Part shown: positions 8,891 to 17,091 of the stretch, piece after piece
Layout: every line of letters starts with the position of its first letter
How positions within the stretch are numbered: the first letter of the stretch is position 1
NCBI GenBank assembly: GCA_903868545.1
Contig: CAIPVR010000109.1
Location: 1-41,325, forward strand
DNA length: 41,325 nucleotides
Direction of reading: 5' to 3'
Source of the DNA: an uncultured Actinomycetes bacterium
GTDB lineage: Bacteria > Actinomycetota > Acidimicrobiia > Acidimicrobiales > Microtrichaceae
Notes under the pieces: generated by a model
What the model was told of the DNA's origin: nothing
The model's database searches: none
The model's input: only the letters and a program-made list of their open reading frames with translations
Position numbers and translations under genes: made by a program

Positions 8891-8896
8891 ACCCTA
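8891..8896 (-). promoter_or_regulatory. -10 hexamer (TAGGGT) for the monooxygenase
   Basis: On the minus strand TAGGGT lies about 50 nt upstream of ATG 8841, whose leader carries a G-rich ribosome site. This is the ordinary leadered counterpart of the leaderless promoters in the window. No -35 is recognised. Confidence 0.35.
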
Positions 8897-8928
8897 CCGG
8901 GTGCACCACGGCGGCGAGGTCCGGTCCG

Positions 8929-8934
8929 TAGCCT
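8929..8934 (+). promoter_or_regulatory. -10 hexamer (TAGCCT), leaderless promoter
   Basis: TAGCCT ends exactly 6 nt before GTG 8941, and there is no ribosome-binding sequence in that gap. The spacing fits a transcript starting at the start codon. Confidence 0.55.
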
Positions 8935-8940
8935 GAGCGG

Positions 8941-10431
8941 GTGCGTATCCTCCTGACCGGTGCGACCGGCTATCTCGGCGGCCGGCTCGCCCCGCTCCTC
9001 CTCGACGCCGGCCACCGGGTCCGGTGCCTCACCCGCAGCCCGGAGAAGCTGCGCGAGGTGCCCTGGGCGGCGAGGACGGAGGTGGTGGTGGGCGACGCCC
9101 TCCGGGCCGACGACGTCGCCCGGGCGTGCGAGGACGTGGACCTCGTCTATTACCTCGTGCACTCCATCGGCGCCGGGACCGACTTCGCGACCCAGGACCG
9201 GCTGGCGGCCACCAACCTCGCCCGGGCCGCAGCGGCGGCCGGCGTGGGCCGGATCGTCTACCTCGGCGGCCTGCTCCCCCCTCCGGACGAGGCGGCCTCC
9301 GAGCACCTCGCGTCGCGGGCCGAGGTCGGGAAGATCCTCCTCGACGGTGAGGTCCCGGCCGTGGTGCTCCAGGCCGGCGTGGTGATCGGCAGCGGTAGCG
9401 CCAGCTTCGAGATGCTGCGCTACCTGACGGAGCGGCTCCCCGTGATGGTCACGCCCCGGTGGGTCACCTCCCGCGTCCAGCCGATCGCCGTGCGCGACGT
9501 GCTCAGCTACCTGCTGGGCGCGGCCGCGATGCCGCCCGGCACGAACCGCCGCTTCGACATCGCCGGACCGGACGTCCTCACCTACGCGGAGATGATGCAG
9601 CGCTACGCGGCGGTCGCCGGCCTGCGCCGTCGGGTCATCGTGCCGGTGCCCGTGCTGTCACCGTGGTTGTCGAGCCAGTGGGTGAACGTGGTCACCCCGG
9701 TGCCCAAGGCGCTGGCCCAGCCGCTCATCGAGTCGCTCCGGAACTCAGTGGTGGCCACCGAGCACGACATCCGTGACCTCGTCCCCATCGAGCCGGTGGG
9801 CTTCGACGAGGCGGTCCGGCTCGCCCTGGCCCGCATCCGCGACCTCGACGTGGCGACGCGCTGGTCCAACGCGTCGTGGCCGGGTGCGCCGTCGGACTCG
9901 ATGCCCACCGACCCCGACTGGTCGGGCGGCACCGCCTACCGGGACGAACGCGAGGTGGTGGTGCGCGCCGCACCCGACGAGGTGTGGCGGGCGGTGGAGG
10001 GCGTGGGCGGCGACCGGGGCTGGTACTCGTGGGCACTCGCCTGGGCGGTCCGGGGCCTCTTCGACCGGCTGGTCGGAGGGGTCGGGCTGCGGCGCGGGCG
10101 TCGCCACCCGGACCGGCTCCTCGTGGGCGAGGCGGTGGACTTCTGGCGGGTGGAGGCGCTCGAGCGACCCGACCGGGACGGCACCGGCCTCCTGCGCCTC
10201 CGGGCCGAGATGCGCCTGCCGGGCGAGGCGTGGCTCGAGTTCCGGGTGGCCCCGGGCGAGGAGCCCGGCACCACCCGGCTCGACCAGCGGGCCCTCTTCC
10301 TGCCCCGTGGGCTGGCGGGCGACCTCTACTGGTGGGGGGTCACGCCGTTCCACGGTGTGGTGTTCGGCGACATGGCCCGCAACCTCGGGCGGGCCGCCGG
10401 GGCGGTGGGGCCGGTGCGGCGCGTACGCTGA
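8941..10431 (+). CDS. NAD(P)-binding SDR protein with C-terminal DUF2867
   Basis: 496 aa. An atypical/extended short-chain dehydrogenase fold begins at residue 1 with LLTGATGYLGGRLAP (GxxGxxG) and continues with YLVHSIG and VYLGGLLPP, typical of NmrA/complex-I-39-kDa-like reductases. From about residue 330 follows a SRPBCC-like DUF2867 region (VVVRAAPDEVWRAVEG, LFLPRGLAGDLYWWGVTPFHGVVF). This SDR-DUF2867 fusion is common in actinobacteria and is of unknown substrate. GTG 8941 is the start because coding similarity begins there and a leaderless -10 lies 6 nt upstream. The next gene (WS/DGAT) starts 56 bp downstream. Confidence 0.88.
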   Translation: MRILLTGATGYLGGRLAPLLLDAGHRVRCLTRSPEKLREVPWAARTEVVVGDALRADDVARACEDVDLVYYLVHSIGAGTDFATQDRLAATNLARAAAAAGVGRIVYLGGLLPPPDEAASEHLASRAEVGKILLDGEVPAVVLQAGVVIGSGSASFEMLRYLTERLPVMVTPRWVTSRVQPIAVRDVLSYLLGAAAMPPGTNRRFDIAGPDVLTYAEMMQRYAAVAGLRRRVIVPVPVLSPWLSSQWVNVVTPVPKALAQPLIESLRNSVVATEHDIRDLVPIEPVGFDEAVRLALARIRDLDVATRWSNASWPGAPSDSMPTDPDWSGGTAYRDEREVVVRAAPDEVWRAVEGVGGDRGWYSWALAWAVRGLFDRLVGGVGLRRGRRHPDRLLVGEAVDFWRVEALERPDRDGTGLLRLRAEMRLPGEAWLEFRVAPGEEPGTTRLDQRALFLPRGLAGDLYWWGVTPFHGVVFGDMARNLGRAAGAVGPVRRVR

Positions 10432-10487
10432 GGTGCCCTGTCCACCGCGGCTCCCTCGGCGGACGTCACCCCCGGAGGTCAGCACCC

Positions 10488-11927
10488 ATGGACCGGCTGA
10501 GCGCCCTCGACGCCGAGTTCCTGCACCTCGAGGACGACGTGTCCCACATGCACATCGCCGGGATCTGCACCTTCGACGCGCCGATGCCGTCGCTGCAGGA
10601 CCTGCACGACCTCGTGGCGGCGAAGCTCCACCTCATCCCCCGGTACCGGCAGGTGGTGCGAACGGTGCCGCTCGAGCTCGGGCGGCCCGTCTGGGTGGAC
10701 GACCCCCACTTCCACCTCGACTACCACCTGCGCCACACGGCCCTGCCCTCGCCGGGCGGCCGGGCCGAGCTCGAGACACTCATGGGCCGTCTGATGTCGC
10801 AGCCCCTCGACCGGCGCCGGCCCCTCTGGGAGGCATGGCTGGTGGAGGGGCTCGAGGACGGCGCCTGGGCCCTGATCTTCAAGGTCCACCACTGCATGGT
10901 GGACGGCATCTCCGGGGTGGGCCTGCTCACGGTGCTCCTGGACCTCTCACCCGATGCCCCGCTGCCCGACCCCGAGCCGTGGAGCCCCGAACCACCGCCC
11001 TCAGGTGCGGGACTGGTGCTCGACGCCTGGGGCGGCGCGCTGTGCGACGCGGGCGAACTGGTCGCCGACCTGCCCGCCCTCGCCACCGACCCGAGGGCCG
11101 CCGCCGTTCGCGTCGGCGGGCTCGCCGCCGGCGCGGGGCGCCTCGCCGCCCGGCTGGTTCCCGGCTCCGGAGCCCGCACGCCGGTCGCCGGCGACATCGG
11201 ACCCCACCGGGTCTGGGCGCATTCGACGGTGCCGTTCGAGGCGGTCCGGGATGTCCGCCGCCACCTGGGTGGCACGGTCAACGACGTGATCATGGCCGCG
11301 GTCACCGGCGGCTACCGCGCCGTCCTGCTCGCCCACGGCGAGGACCCGGCCCGCTGCTCGGTGCGCAGCCTCGTGCCCGTCTCGGTCCGGGGCCGGGAGG
11401 GCCGGGGCGTGCCCGACAACCAGGTGTCGGGCCTGCTGCTGGACCTGCCCGTCGAGGTGGAGGACCCGGTCGAGCGCCTCGCCGAGGTGCGCCGCCGCAT
11501 GGGGGCGCTCAAGGCCTCGCACATCGACGAGGCGGCGGTGCTCGTGGAACGCCTGGGCAACCTGGCGCCGCCGGCTCTGGTCCAGAGCGCCACCCGCCTC
11601 GGCGTCGCGTCGCAGCGGTTCCTCACCCAGCGCTCGGTCACCACCGTGACCACCAACGTGCCGGGTCCCCAGTTCCCGCTCTACTGCCTCGGCCGGGAGC
11701 TGCGCTCCTACCTCCCCTTCGTGCCGATCGCCCACGGCTTGCGCATCGGCACCGCGATCCTCTCCTACAACGGCGAGATCGCGTTCGGGGTGACGGGCGA
11801 CCTGTCGGTCGGCGAGGACGTGGAGGTCCTCGCCGAGTCCGTGGCCACCGGGGTGATCGCTCTCCGGGACGCCGCTCTCCCCGGACCCGCCGCCGACCGA
11901 CCGGTCGACGGATACCCCAGGGGGTAG
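10488..11927 (+). CDS. wax ester synthase / diacylglycerol acyltransferase (WS/DGAT)
   Basis: 479 aa acyltransferase that should make wax esters or triacylglycerol from acyl-CoA, acting at the membrane surface. The condensation motif HHCMVDG (residues 134-140) contains the catalytic His pair and Asp. Downstream are NDVIMAAVTGGYR and TNVPGPQFPLYC, both characteristic of the family. The N-terminus MDRLSALDAEFLHLE is the standard family start, and GGAGG at 10474-10478 sits 9 nt before ATG 10488. A possible -10 (TACGCT) at 10424-10429 overlaps the stop of the upstream gene. Storage-lipid synthesis is the likely role. Confidence 0.93.
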   Translation: MDRLSALDAEFLHLEDDVSHMHIAGICTFDAPMPSLQDLHDLVAAKLHLIPRYRQVVRTVPLELGRPVWVDDPHFHLDYHLRHTALPSPGGRAELETLMGRLMSQPLDRRRPLWEAWLVEGLEDGAWALIFKVHHCMVDGISGVGLLTVLLDLSPDAPLPDPEPWSPEPPPSGAGLVLDAWGGALCDAGELVADLPALATDPRAAAVRVGGLAAGAGRLAARLVPGSGARTPVAGDIGPHRVWAHSTVPFEAVRDVRRHLGGTVNDVIMAAVTGGYRAVLLAHGEDPARCSVRSLVPVSVRGREGRGVPDNQVSGLLLDLPVEVEDPVERLAEVRRRMGALKASHIDEAAVLVERLGNLAPPALVQSATRLGVASQRFLTQRSVTTVTTNVPGPQFPLYCLGRELRSYLPFVPIAHGLRIGTAILSYNGEIAFGVTGDLSVGEDVEVLAESVATGVIALRDAALPGPAADRPVDGYPRG

Positions 11928-11930
11928 GGT
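11925..11930 (+). promoter_or_regulatory. -10 hexamer (TAGGGT) built on a stop codon
   Basis: TAGGGT starts with the TAG stop of the WS/DGAT gene and ends 6 nt before ATG 11937 of the thioredoxin gene. The spacing matches the other leaderless promoters. Confidence 0.5.
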
Positions 11931-11936
11931 GGACCG

Positions 11937-12302
11937 ATGAGCACCGTGGAGCTGACCGCCGACACCTTCGAGTCCACCGTCACCGGCGACGGTGTGGTCC
12001 TCGTCGACTTCTGGGCGTCGTGGTGCGGGCCCTGCCGGGCGTTCGCCCCGGTGTTCGAGCAGGCGAGCGAGGAGCATCCCGCCGCCACGTTCGGAAAGGT
12101 CGACACCGAGGCCGAGCAGCAGCTCGCCGGCGCACTTCAGATCCAGTCGATCCCCACGCTCATGATCTTCCGCGACGGGATCCTGCTGTTCCGCCAGCCC
12201 GGCGCCCTGCCCGCGGCGGCGCTCGAGGACCTGATCGCGCAGGCCGAGGCGCTCGACATGGACGAGGTCCGCGCCCAGCTCGACGAGCCCGGCGAGGACT
12301 GA
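11937..12302 (+). CDS. thioredoxin
   Basis: 121 aa thioredoxin with the redox-active WCGPC at residues 29-33 (VDFWASWCGPCRAFAP) and the cis-Pro region IQSIPTLMIFRDG. It should reduce disulfides in cytoplasmic proteins with electrons from thioredoxin reductase, which is not in this window. The acidic C-terminal extension (DEVRAQLDEPGED) is slightly longer than in classical 105-110 aa thioredoxins. It begins 9 nt after the WS/DGAT stop and may be made from its own leaderless promoter as well as by read-through. Its stop lies 3 bp from the convergent MMPL gene. Confidence 0.93.
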   Translation: MSTVELTADTFESTVTGDGVVLVDFWASWCGPCRAFAPVFEQASEEHPAATFGKVDTEAEQQLAGALQIQSIPTLMIFRDGILLFRQPGALPAAALEDLIAQAEALDMDEVRAQLDEPGED

Positions 12303-12305
12303 GCC

Positions 12306-14765
12306 TCAGGACACCGGTTCCGCAGCACGCTCGGGACGGGCCCCGCCCGGGGCCGGACCACCGTCGGGGGCACCGCCGGAGTCACCACCTGTGCCCGGCC
12401 GACCGGCGGGCGGGGCCGAGCCCTCCACGTCGAGGTGCGGCAACCACCGCAACCACCGCGGGAACCACCAGGCCCGCGGGCCCAGCAGCTCCATCACTGC
12501 GGGCACGAGCACCATCCGCACCACCGTCGAGTCCAGCAGCACCGCCACCGCCATGCCGAACCCGATGAGCTTCACGGTGGGGCTGGCGTTGGTCACGAAG
12601 CTCAGGAACACCGCCATCATGATCAGGGCCGCGGTCGTGATCACCCGGGCCGTGCCCGCGACCCCCGCCACCACCGAGCCACGGGCGTCCGCCGAGCGGG
12701 CCCACTCCTCCTTGATGCGGCTCATCAGGAAGACCTCGTAGTCCATCGAGAGTCCGAACAGGATCACGAACATCACCAGGGGCACGAACGACACGATCGG
12801 GATGGTCTGGTCGAGGCCGATCAACCCCTTGCCCCAGCCGAACTGGAACACCGCCACCACCACGCCGTAGGCGGCCCCGATCGACAGCAGGTTCATCACC
12901 GCCGCCTTCAGCGGCACGAGGATCGAACGGAACACCAGCACCAGCAGGACGAAGGCACCGAGCACCACTGCGCCGATCACCAGCGGCAGCACCTTCACCA
13001 CCAGGTCGGTCAGGTCCGTCAGGGTGGCGGTGGCGCCGCCCACGTGGGCCCGGAGGTCCGTGCCGGCGGTGGCCGCCGCCAGCCGCTCCCGCACGTCGCG
13101 GACGAGTGCGGCGGTCCGGGCGCTGTCGGGGCCGGTCTCCGGCACCAGTTGGTAGATCACGGCGGAGGTGGACGCCGCGTCGTTCGGGATCGGGCCCACC
13201 GAGTAGCGGAGGCCCTCCACCGTGCCGGGCGGCTGGAGTGCGGCGAGCGCACGGTTCACCGGGGCGAGCTGCTGGAGGGCCTCGGCATAGGGCACCGCGG
13301 CCGGCAGCCCCACCACGACCACCAGGGGACCGTTGGCGCCGGCCCCGAACGAACGCTCCGTCTCCACGAAGGCCTCCCGCTGCGACAGGCCACGCGGCAG
13401 CGAGTCGTCACCCGGCATGCCGAACTGCATCCTCAGGAAGGGCACCGCCAGCACGAGGAGCACCGCGGCGCCGCCGAGCAGCGCCACCCACGGACGGGCC
13501 GACATCCGGGTGGCGAACCGCCCCCAGAACGTGGCCTCAGGGGCCACGGGGTCACCGCCGTGGCGGTGCAGCGCCACCCGGTCGATGCGCGCGCCGGCGA
13601 TGCCGAGCAGCGACGGCAGCAGCGTGGCCGCCGCCAGCATCATGACCAGCACGCCGAGTGCCGCGGCCAGGCCCATCGTCTGTACCAGCGGGATCGGGAC
13701 CACCAGGAGCCCCAGCAGTGCGATGCACACCGTGACCCCGGCGAAGAGGGCGGCACGCCCCGACGTGGTCATGGCCAACCCCACTGCGTCGTGGGGCGCG
13801 TACCCGTCGGCGAGGAACTGCCGGTACCGGGTGACGATGAGCAGCGAGTAGTCGAGGCCCACGCCGATGCTGATCATCAGCGTGACCGCCGGCGCGGCGG
13901 CCGACACGTCCACCGCCGTGGCCAGCAGGTACACCAGTCCACCCGCCGTGACCGCGCCGAACAGTGCCGTCACGATCGGGATCACCATCCCGAAGAGGGA
14001 ACCGAAGGCCACCAGCAGCAGGACCGCGCCGATCCCGAGACCCACCTCGTCCGCGTGGTCCGCCCACCAGCTCACCGGTTGGTTCCAGGTGTCGGCGACG
14101 GCACCCCCCACCGCCACCCGCACACCGGCATCGGCGCCGGCCACCGCGGCCGACACGGCGGCGTACGGGTTGTCGTAGGCCGACCCCTCGCGGTGCGGGT
14201 CCACCGGGAAGCGGTCCATCAGGGTGGTCAGCGGCGCGTCGAACGTCACCGTCGACAGGGCCACGCGGCCGTCCGCCGACACCGACGGCGGGATCGCCCT
14301 CGCCAGGCGGTCGGCCGCAGCCTGCTCCGCCGGGGGCAGGGCGGCGGCCACCCGCTCGAGGGTCTCGGCCGGGTCGGAACTCAACGGGTCCGACACGGAG
14401 CGGACACCGGGCACGCGCTCCAGTCGCCCCACCACGGCGGCCACCGCCGACGCGGCCGCCGGATCGGTGAGCCGGCCGTCCGGGACGCTGATCACCAGTG
14501 AGGCCGTGGCAGCGTTCTGCGACGAGAACCGCGAGTTCAGCAGGTCGTACGCGGCCTGCGAGTCGGTGTTCGGCACCCGGAAGTCGTTCGAGGTGCGCGA
14601 CTGGTCGGCGGTCGTTGCGGCGCCGGCGCCCACCAGGACCACCAGCCACACGACCGCGAACCACCGGTGGTGGCGGGCCACGAAACGCCCCGCCCGCCCC
14701 AGCAGACCGAGCTGTGGCGACGGCCGGTACTGGCGACGGTCGGAATCTCGACGGTTGCGGGGCAC
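12306..14765 (-). CDS. MMPL/RND family transporter
   Basis: 819 aa inner-membrane transporter of the MMPL branch of RND proteins. A TM helix near residue 35 (WFAVVWLVVLVGAG) is followed by a large extracytoplasmic domain. A five-to-six-helix bundle (VGLGIGAVLLLVAFGSLFGM, DYSLLIVTRYR), a second outer domain and a second bundle (FGLSMDYEVFLMSRIKEEW) complete the two-fold repeat. The Asp-Tyr pairs in the DYSLL and DYEVFL helices are the usual proton-relay residues. The GTG start at 14765 has CTGGAG upstream. The C-terminal tail is Gly/Pro-rich and probably disordered. Mycobacterial relatives export lipids, but the cargo here is unknown. The 20-bp tandem array lies upstream, in the region expected to hold its promoter. 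Confidence 0.92.
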   Translation of the reverse strand: MPRNRRDSDRRQYRPSPQLGLLGRAGRFVARHHRWFAVVWLVVLVGAGAATTADQSRTSNDFRVPNTDSQAAYDLLNSRFSSQNAATASLVISVPDGRLTDPAAASAVAAVVGRLERVPGVRSVSDPLSSDPAETLERVAAALPPAEQAAADRLARAIPPSVSADGRVALSTVTFDAPLTTLMDRFPVDPHREGSAYDNPYAAVSAAVAGADAGVRVAVGGAVADTWNQPVSWWADHADEVGLGIGAVLLLVAFGSLFGMVIPIVTALFGAVTAGGLVYLLATAVDVSAAAPAVTLMISIGVGLDYSLLIVTRYRQFLADGYAPHDAVGLAMTTSGRAALFAGVTVCIALLGLLVVPIPLVQTMGLAAALGVLVMMLAAATLLPSLLGIAGARIDRVALHRHGGDPVAPEATFWGRFATRMSARPWVALLGGAAVLLVLAVPFLRMQFGMPGDDSLPRGLSQREAFVETERSFGAGANGPLVVVVGLPAAVPYAEALQQLAPVNRALAALQPPGTVEGLRYSVGPIPNDAASTSAVIYQLVPETGPDSARTAALVRDVRERLAAATAGTDLRAHVGGATATLTDLTDLVVKVLPLVIGAVVLGAFVLLVLVFRSILVPLKAAVMNLLSIGAAYGVVVAVFQFGWGKGLIGLDQTIPIVSFVPLVMFVILFGLSMDYEVFLMSRIKEEWARSADARGSVVAGVAGTARVITTAALIMMAVFLSFVTNASPTVKLIGFGMAVAVLLDSTVVRMVLVPAVMELLGPRAWWFPRWLRWLPHLDVEGSAPPAGRPGTGGDSGGAPDGGPAPGGARPERAAEPVS

Positions 14766-14830
14766 GGCACACTCCAGGGGACGGTTCCCCCACGGATCGG
14801 CCGCACAGCCCTGATTGTGAGCACCGCCAC

Positions 14831-14920
14831 CTCACGCGGTGCCGTCGCCGCTCACGCGGTGCCGTCGCCGCTCACGCGGTGCCGTCGCCGCTCACGCGGT
14901 GCCGTCGCCGCTCACGCGGT
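14831..14920. repeat. 20-bp tandem repeat array (4.5 perfect copies)
   Basis: The unit CTCACGCGGTGCCGTCGCCG is repeated head to tail at 14831, 14851, 14871 and 14891, with a half copy at 14911-14920. All copies are identical. The TGA stop of the 104-aa membrane-protein gene lies in the half copy, so the array looks like an expansion of that gene's 3' end. It lies between that stop and the promoter region of the MMPL gene. Confidence 0.97.
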
Positions 14921-15226
14921 GGCCGGCTGCTCCTCCACCGAGGCGAGACGGATCTCCACGTCGTCGTCGACGGCGCCCGGCGCGCCCTGGGAGCGCTTCC
15001 AGACCACCACCGCCACCACGCCGACCACGGCCAGCAGGAGGAACAGCACCAGACCCTTGCGGGACTTCTTCGCGCCCTGGACCTCCTCGGCGAGTTCCTG
15101 GGCCTTCGCCGCCATGTTCTCCGCCTTCTCGGCGGCCTTGGCCGCACCCTCGGCCACCACTGCGGTGGCACCGGCGACCGAGGCCACCTTGTGCAGATCC
15201 TCGGGGATGTTGCGCTTCCTGCTCAT
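14912..15226 (-). CDS. small single-pass membrane protein, function unknown
   Basis: 104 aa. An N-terminal, Ala/Glu/Lys-rich, probably coiled-coil helix (EKAENMAAKAQELAEEVQ) precedes a basic KKSRKG and one TM helix (LVLFLLLAVVGVVAVVVW), then an acidic tail. That order predicts a cytoplasmic helical N-terminus anchored in the membrane. The start MSRKRNIPED at 15226 is preferred because GGGAGCCCGG lies just upstream; an in-frame alternative at 15259 would add 11 residues. I do not recognise a named family. Its stop codon is in the half copy of the 20-bp repeat. Confidence 0.7.
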   Translation of the reverse strand: MSRKRNIPEDLHKVASVAGATAVVAEGAAKAAEKAENMAAKAQELAEEVQGAKKSRKGLVLFLLLAVVGVVAVVVWKRSQGAPGAVDDDVEIRLASVEEQPATA

Positions 15227-15274
15227 GTCCGGGCTCCCATTCCGTCGGCCGCCCATCACGGGTACGGCGCCGCC

Positions 15275-15280
15275 AACCTA
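15275..15280 (-). promoter_or_regulatory. candidate -10 (TAGGTT)
   Basis: On the minus strand TAGGTT lies about 50 nt upstream of the 104-aa gene's start at 15226, which has its own ribosome site. Weak support: hexamer match only. Confidence 0.3.
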
Positions 15281-15328
15281 GTGGGCGGCACGGGGCGGCG
15301 GCACGGGCCCGGACCGCCCGGCCGGGGC

Positions 15329-15604
15329 TCAGTCCACCGAGATCCGGGCGAACAGCTCCGTCTTCCGCTCCTCGAACTCCTCGAAGTCGATCCGCTTGGC
15401 CTCGAAGTCGGCGTGCAACTGCTCCACGAGCTTGAGCAGTTCGTCGGCGCTGAGCTCCTCCTCGCCCTCGGGCAGGTCGAAGCCCTCGTCGAGGTCCGTC
15501 TCCACCTCGTCCTTGTCGAGACGACGTTCCCGCTTGGCCGCGGCCTTGGCCTTCTTGGCCCGGTCACGCTGCAACTTCGCGAAGCTGGTCCTGCTGGCGC
15601 CCAT
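15329..15604 (-). CDS. small charged protein with SHOCT-like C-terminus
   Basis: 91 aa. A basic N-terminus (FAKLQRDRAKKAKAAAKRER) is followed by an acidic linker and a helical C-terminal segment (LHADFEAKRIDFEEFEERK) resembling the short SHOCT-type oligomerisation motif. No membrane segment or signal. A TGAGGAG ribosome site precedes ATG 15604. Proteins starting with a TSFAK-QRxRAK-type sequence occur in many actinobacteria with no known role. A TAACCT hexamer at 15725-15720 and a CRP-like palindrome at 15765-15780 lie upstream and may control it. Confidence 0.7.
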   Translation of the reverse strand: MGASRTSFAKLQRDRAKKAKAAAKRERRLDKDEVETDLDEGFDLPEGEEELSADELLKLVEQLHADFEAKRIDFEEFEERKTELFARISVD

Positions 15605-15719
15605 GTCGAACTCCTCACTCGTGGTCCCGGCGACCGGGCGCGCACCACGGCCGTGAGGTCGAGGTGCGGAACGGGTCCGGCGCCCCGCAGGGCGGCCCTG
15701 GCGACCGGTCGCACCCCCG

Positions 15720-15725
15720 AGGTTA
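15720..15725 (-). promoter_or_regulatory. candidate -10 (TAACCT)
   Basis: On the minus strand TAACCT lies about 115 nt upstream of the 91-aa gene. With transcription starting near 15713, the CRP-like site would be centred near -60. Confidence 0.35.
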
Positions 15726-15764
15726 CGCCGAGCGGACCCCTCGGCTCACGGCAAGGACCCCCGG

Positions 15765-15780
15765 AGTGACGATCATCACA
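15765..15780. promoter_or_regulatory. CRP/FNR-type palindromic site
   Basis: On the minus strand the 16-mer reads TGTGATGATCGTCACT, which is TGTGA-N6-TCACT: 9 of the 10 conserved positions of the CRP consensus TGTGA-N6-TCACA. It is intergenic, in the 209-bp gap 15605-15813, upstream of the 91-aa gene. The rest of that gap shows only the TAACCT hexamer. Binding is inferred, not shown. Confidence 0.45.
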
Positions 15781-15813
15781 GCGCCCCGGCCCCGAGAAGG
15801 CCCGCCGACGGGC

Positions 15814-17061
15814 TCAACGGGGCCCGATCCGCACGAACTCGAAGTCGGCGCCGGCGCTGAACCGGGCGAGCGCCACGTCCGCCGGCTCCGGCCGGGGATC
15901 ACCCCCGTGCAGCACCCTCCACGCCCGGATCCGGCCCATGGGCGGCTCCACCGGCTCGCACCGGGCGGAGGGGTCCACCGCCCCGACCATGGCATCGAGG
16001 GCCGGGGCGGCCAGGCCATCGGCGAGCAACGTGGCCCAACCGAGCGCCTCGGTCTCCTCGGTCGCCGGGCAGTCACCCACCGCGACGACGGTCTCGCCGT
16101 CACCGTCGACCCACACGTCGACGTAGTCCCGCGGCGCGAACGCAGGGTGCAGCTCCAGCACGGTGGCCACCCCCGCCGCATCCGCCGACGCACCCAGCGC
16201 CCGGGCCAACCGCCCCGCCACCAGCCCGGCGACCCCGGTGAACTGCCGGGCGAGGATCGTCGACGCCTCGGCCGGCCCCACACGGGACGCGACGGCTGCG
16301 TGGAACGACATCGCCAGGAGGTGTCCTTGCAGCGCGAACTCCCGCACGAGGGCGAGCAGCGCCTCCCTCGAGAAGTCCTCCAACCGGAGGTCCGGGTCCA
16401 CCGGACCGGCATAGTCCGAGCGCCCCTCCCCCGCCGGGACGAGCGGCAGCACGGGCACGTGGAGCTCGGCGGCCCGGGTGCGGGCGATGCGTCGGGCGGG
16501 AGCGGGCTCCGGCCGCGGCGACGCGCCGGGATCGATCACCACCTCCCAGGCGCAGTGGGGCCGGCGGTCGGTCGGCACCCGTGGCGGCCGGTGCACGGGC
16601 ACCATCCGGGCACGCGGGTTCGACGCGCACACCGTCGCCTCGAAGGTGGGGTCCTCGATCGTGTGGCACATCCCGTGGACGAAGTCCTCGCCCATGGGTT
16701 CCACGTCCACGAGCGCCCCGCAATGGGCCAGGTGGAACTCCCCCCGGTCGGGCCCGCTCACGGAGAAGCGGAAGTCGAGGAACTCGTGCGGGGCGCCGAT
16801 GTCGAACTGCATCCCCTTGAAGGTCGACGACACGTCGAGCTCGTGGTCGAAGCCGAGAAGTCGGCGCACACGGCGCGTGTACACCGGGCTGGCCCCCATC
16901 CACTCGTCGATCGCCACGGCCTCCATCACCTCACGGCCGGCCGCCGCGATCACGTGCGGCATGCCGGCCCGGTCGATGAGGTGGCCGGCGAGGAGGTACT
17001 CGCGGCCGAGGGTGGCGAGCTGCCACCGGTCCAGGTCCTCCACCGCCGTGCCGCTGCTCAC
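15814..17061 (-). CDS. internally duplicated protein, function unknown
   Basis: 415 aa, starting at GTG 17061 with a leaderless -10 (TACGCT) 6 nt upstream. Two halves look homologous. LEDxxRxxLxxLxREyxLxGHL occurs near residue 8 (DRWQLATLGREYLLAGHL) and near residue 225 (SREALLALVREFALQGHL). Each half continues through APHEFLDFRF / APRDYVDVWV, then a Cys-containing strand (HCGALVDVEP / GDCPATEETE), and ends near NPRARMVPVHRPPR / DPSARCEPVEPPMG. The first half keeps more Cys/His (HCGAL, HGMCHTIEDP, ASNPRAR). That pattern is loosely reminiscent of ATC-hydrolase-type proteins, but I cannot assign it. No membrane segment or signal peptide. Confidence 0.7.
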   Translation of the reverse strand: MSSGTAVEDLDRWQLATLGREYLLAGHLIDRAGMPHVIAAAGREVMEAVAIDEWMGASPVYTRRVRRLLGFDHELDVSSTFKGMQFDIGAPHEFLDFRFSVSGPDRGEFHLAHCGALVDVEPMGEDFVHGMCHTIEDPTFEATVCASNPRARMVPVHRPPRVPTDRRPHCAWEVVIDPGASPRPEPAPARRIARTRAAELHVPVLPLVPAGEGRSDYAGPVDPDLRLEDFSREALLALVREFALQGHLLAMSFHAAVASRVGPAEASTILARQFTGVAGLVAGRLARALGASADAAGVATVLELHPAFAPRDYVDVWVDGDGETVVAVGDCPATEETEALGWATLLADGLAAPALDAMVGAVDPSARCEPVEPPMGRIRAWRVLHGGDPRPEPADVALARFSAGADFEFVRIGPR

Positions 17062-17067
17062 CGGGTC

Positions 17068-17073
17068 AGCGTA
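17068..17073 (-). promoter_or_regulatory. -10 hexamer (TACGCT), leaderless promoter
   Basis: On the minus strand TACGCT ends 6 nt before GTG 17061. It lies in the 30-bp gap after the GH65 gene, so the duplicated-protein gene can be transcribed on its own. Confidence 0.5.
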
Positions 17074-17091
17074 CCGGCGCCCGGGCCGGGC

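Noticed and set aside
9773-12568. A 931-residue plus-strand frame overlapping the DUF2867, WS/DGAT and thioredoxin genes
   Set aside because: Arg/Pro-rich shadow frame. The correct frames carry HHxxxDG and WCGPC.
12435-14501. A 688-residue plus-strand frame across the MMPL gene
   Set aside because: His/Arg/Gln-rich antisense shadow. The opposite strand encodes a complete RND transporter.
14831-14920. CRISPR-like array
   Set aside because: The repeats are directly adjacent with no spacers and no cas genes nearby. It is a simple tandem repeat.
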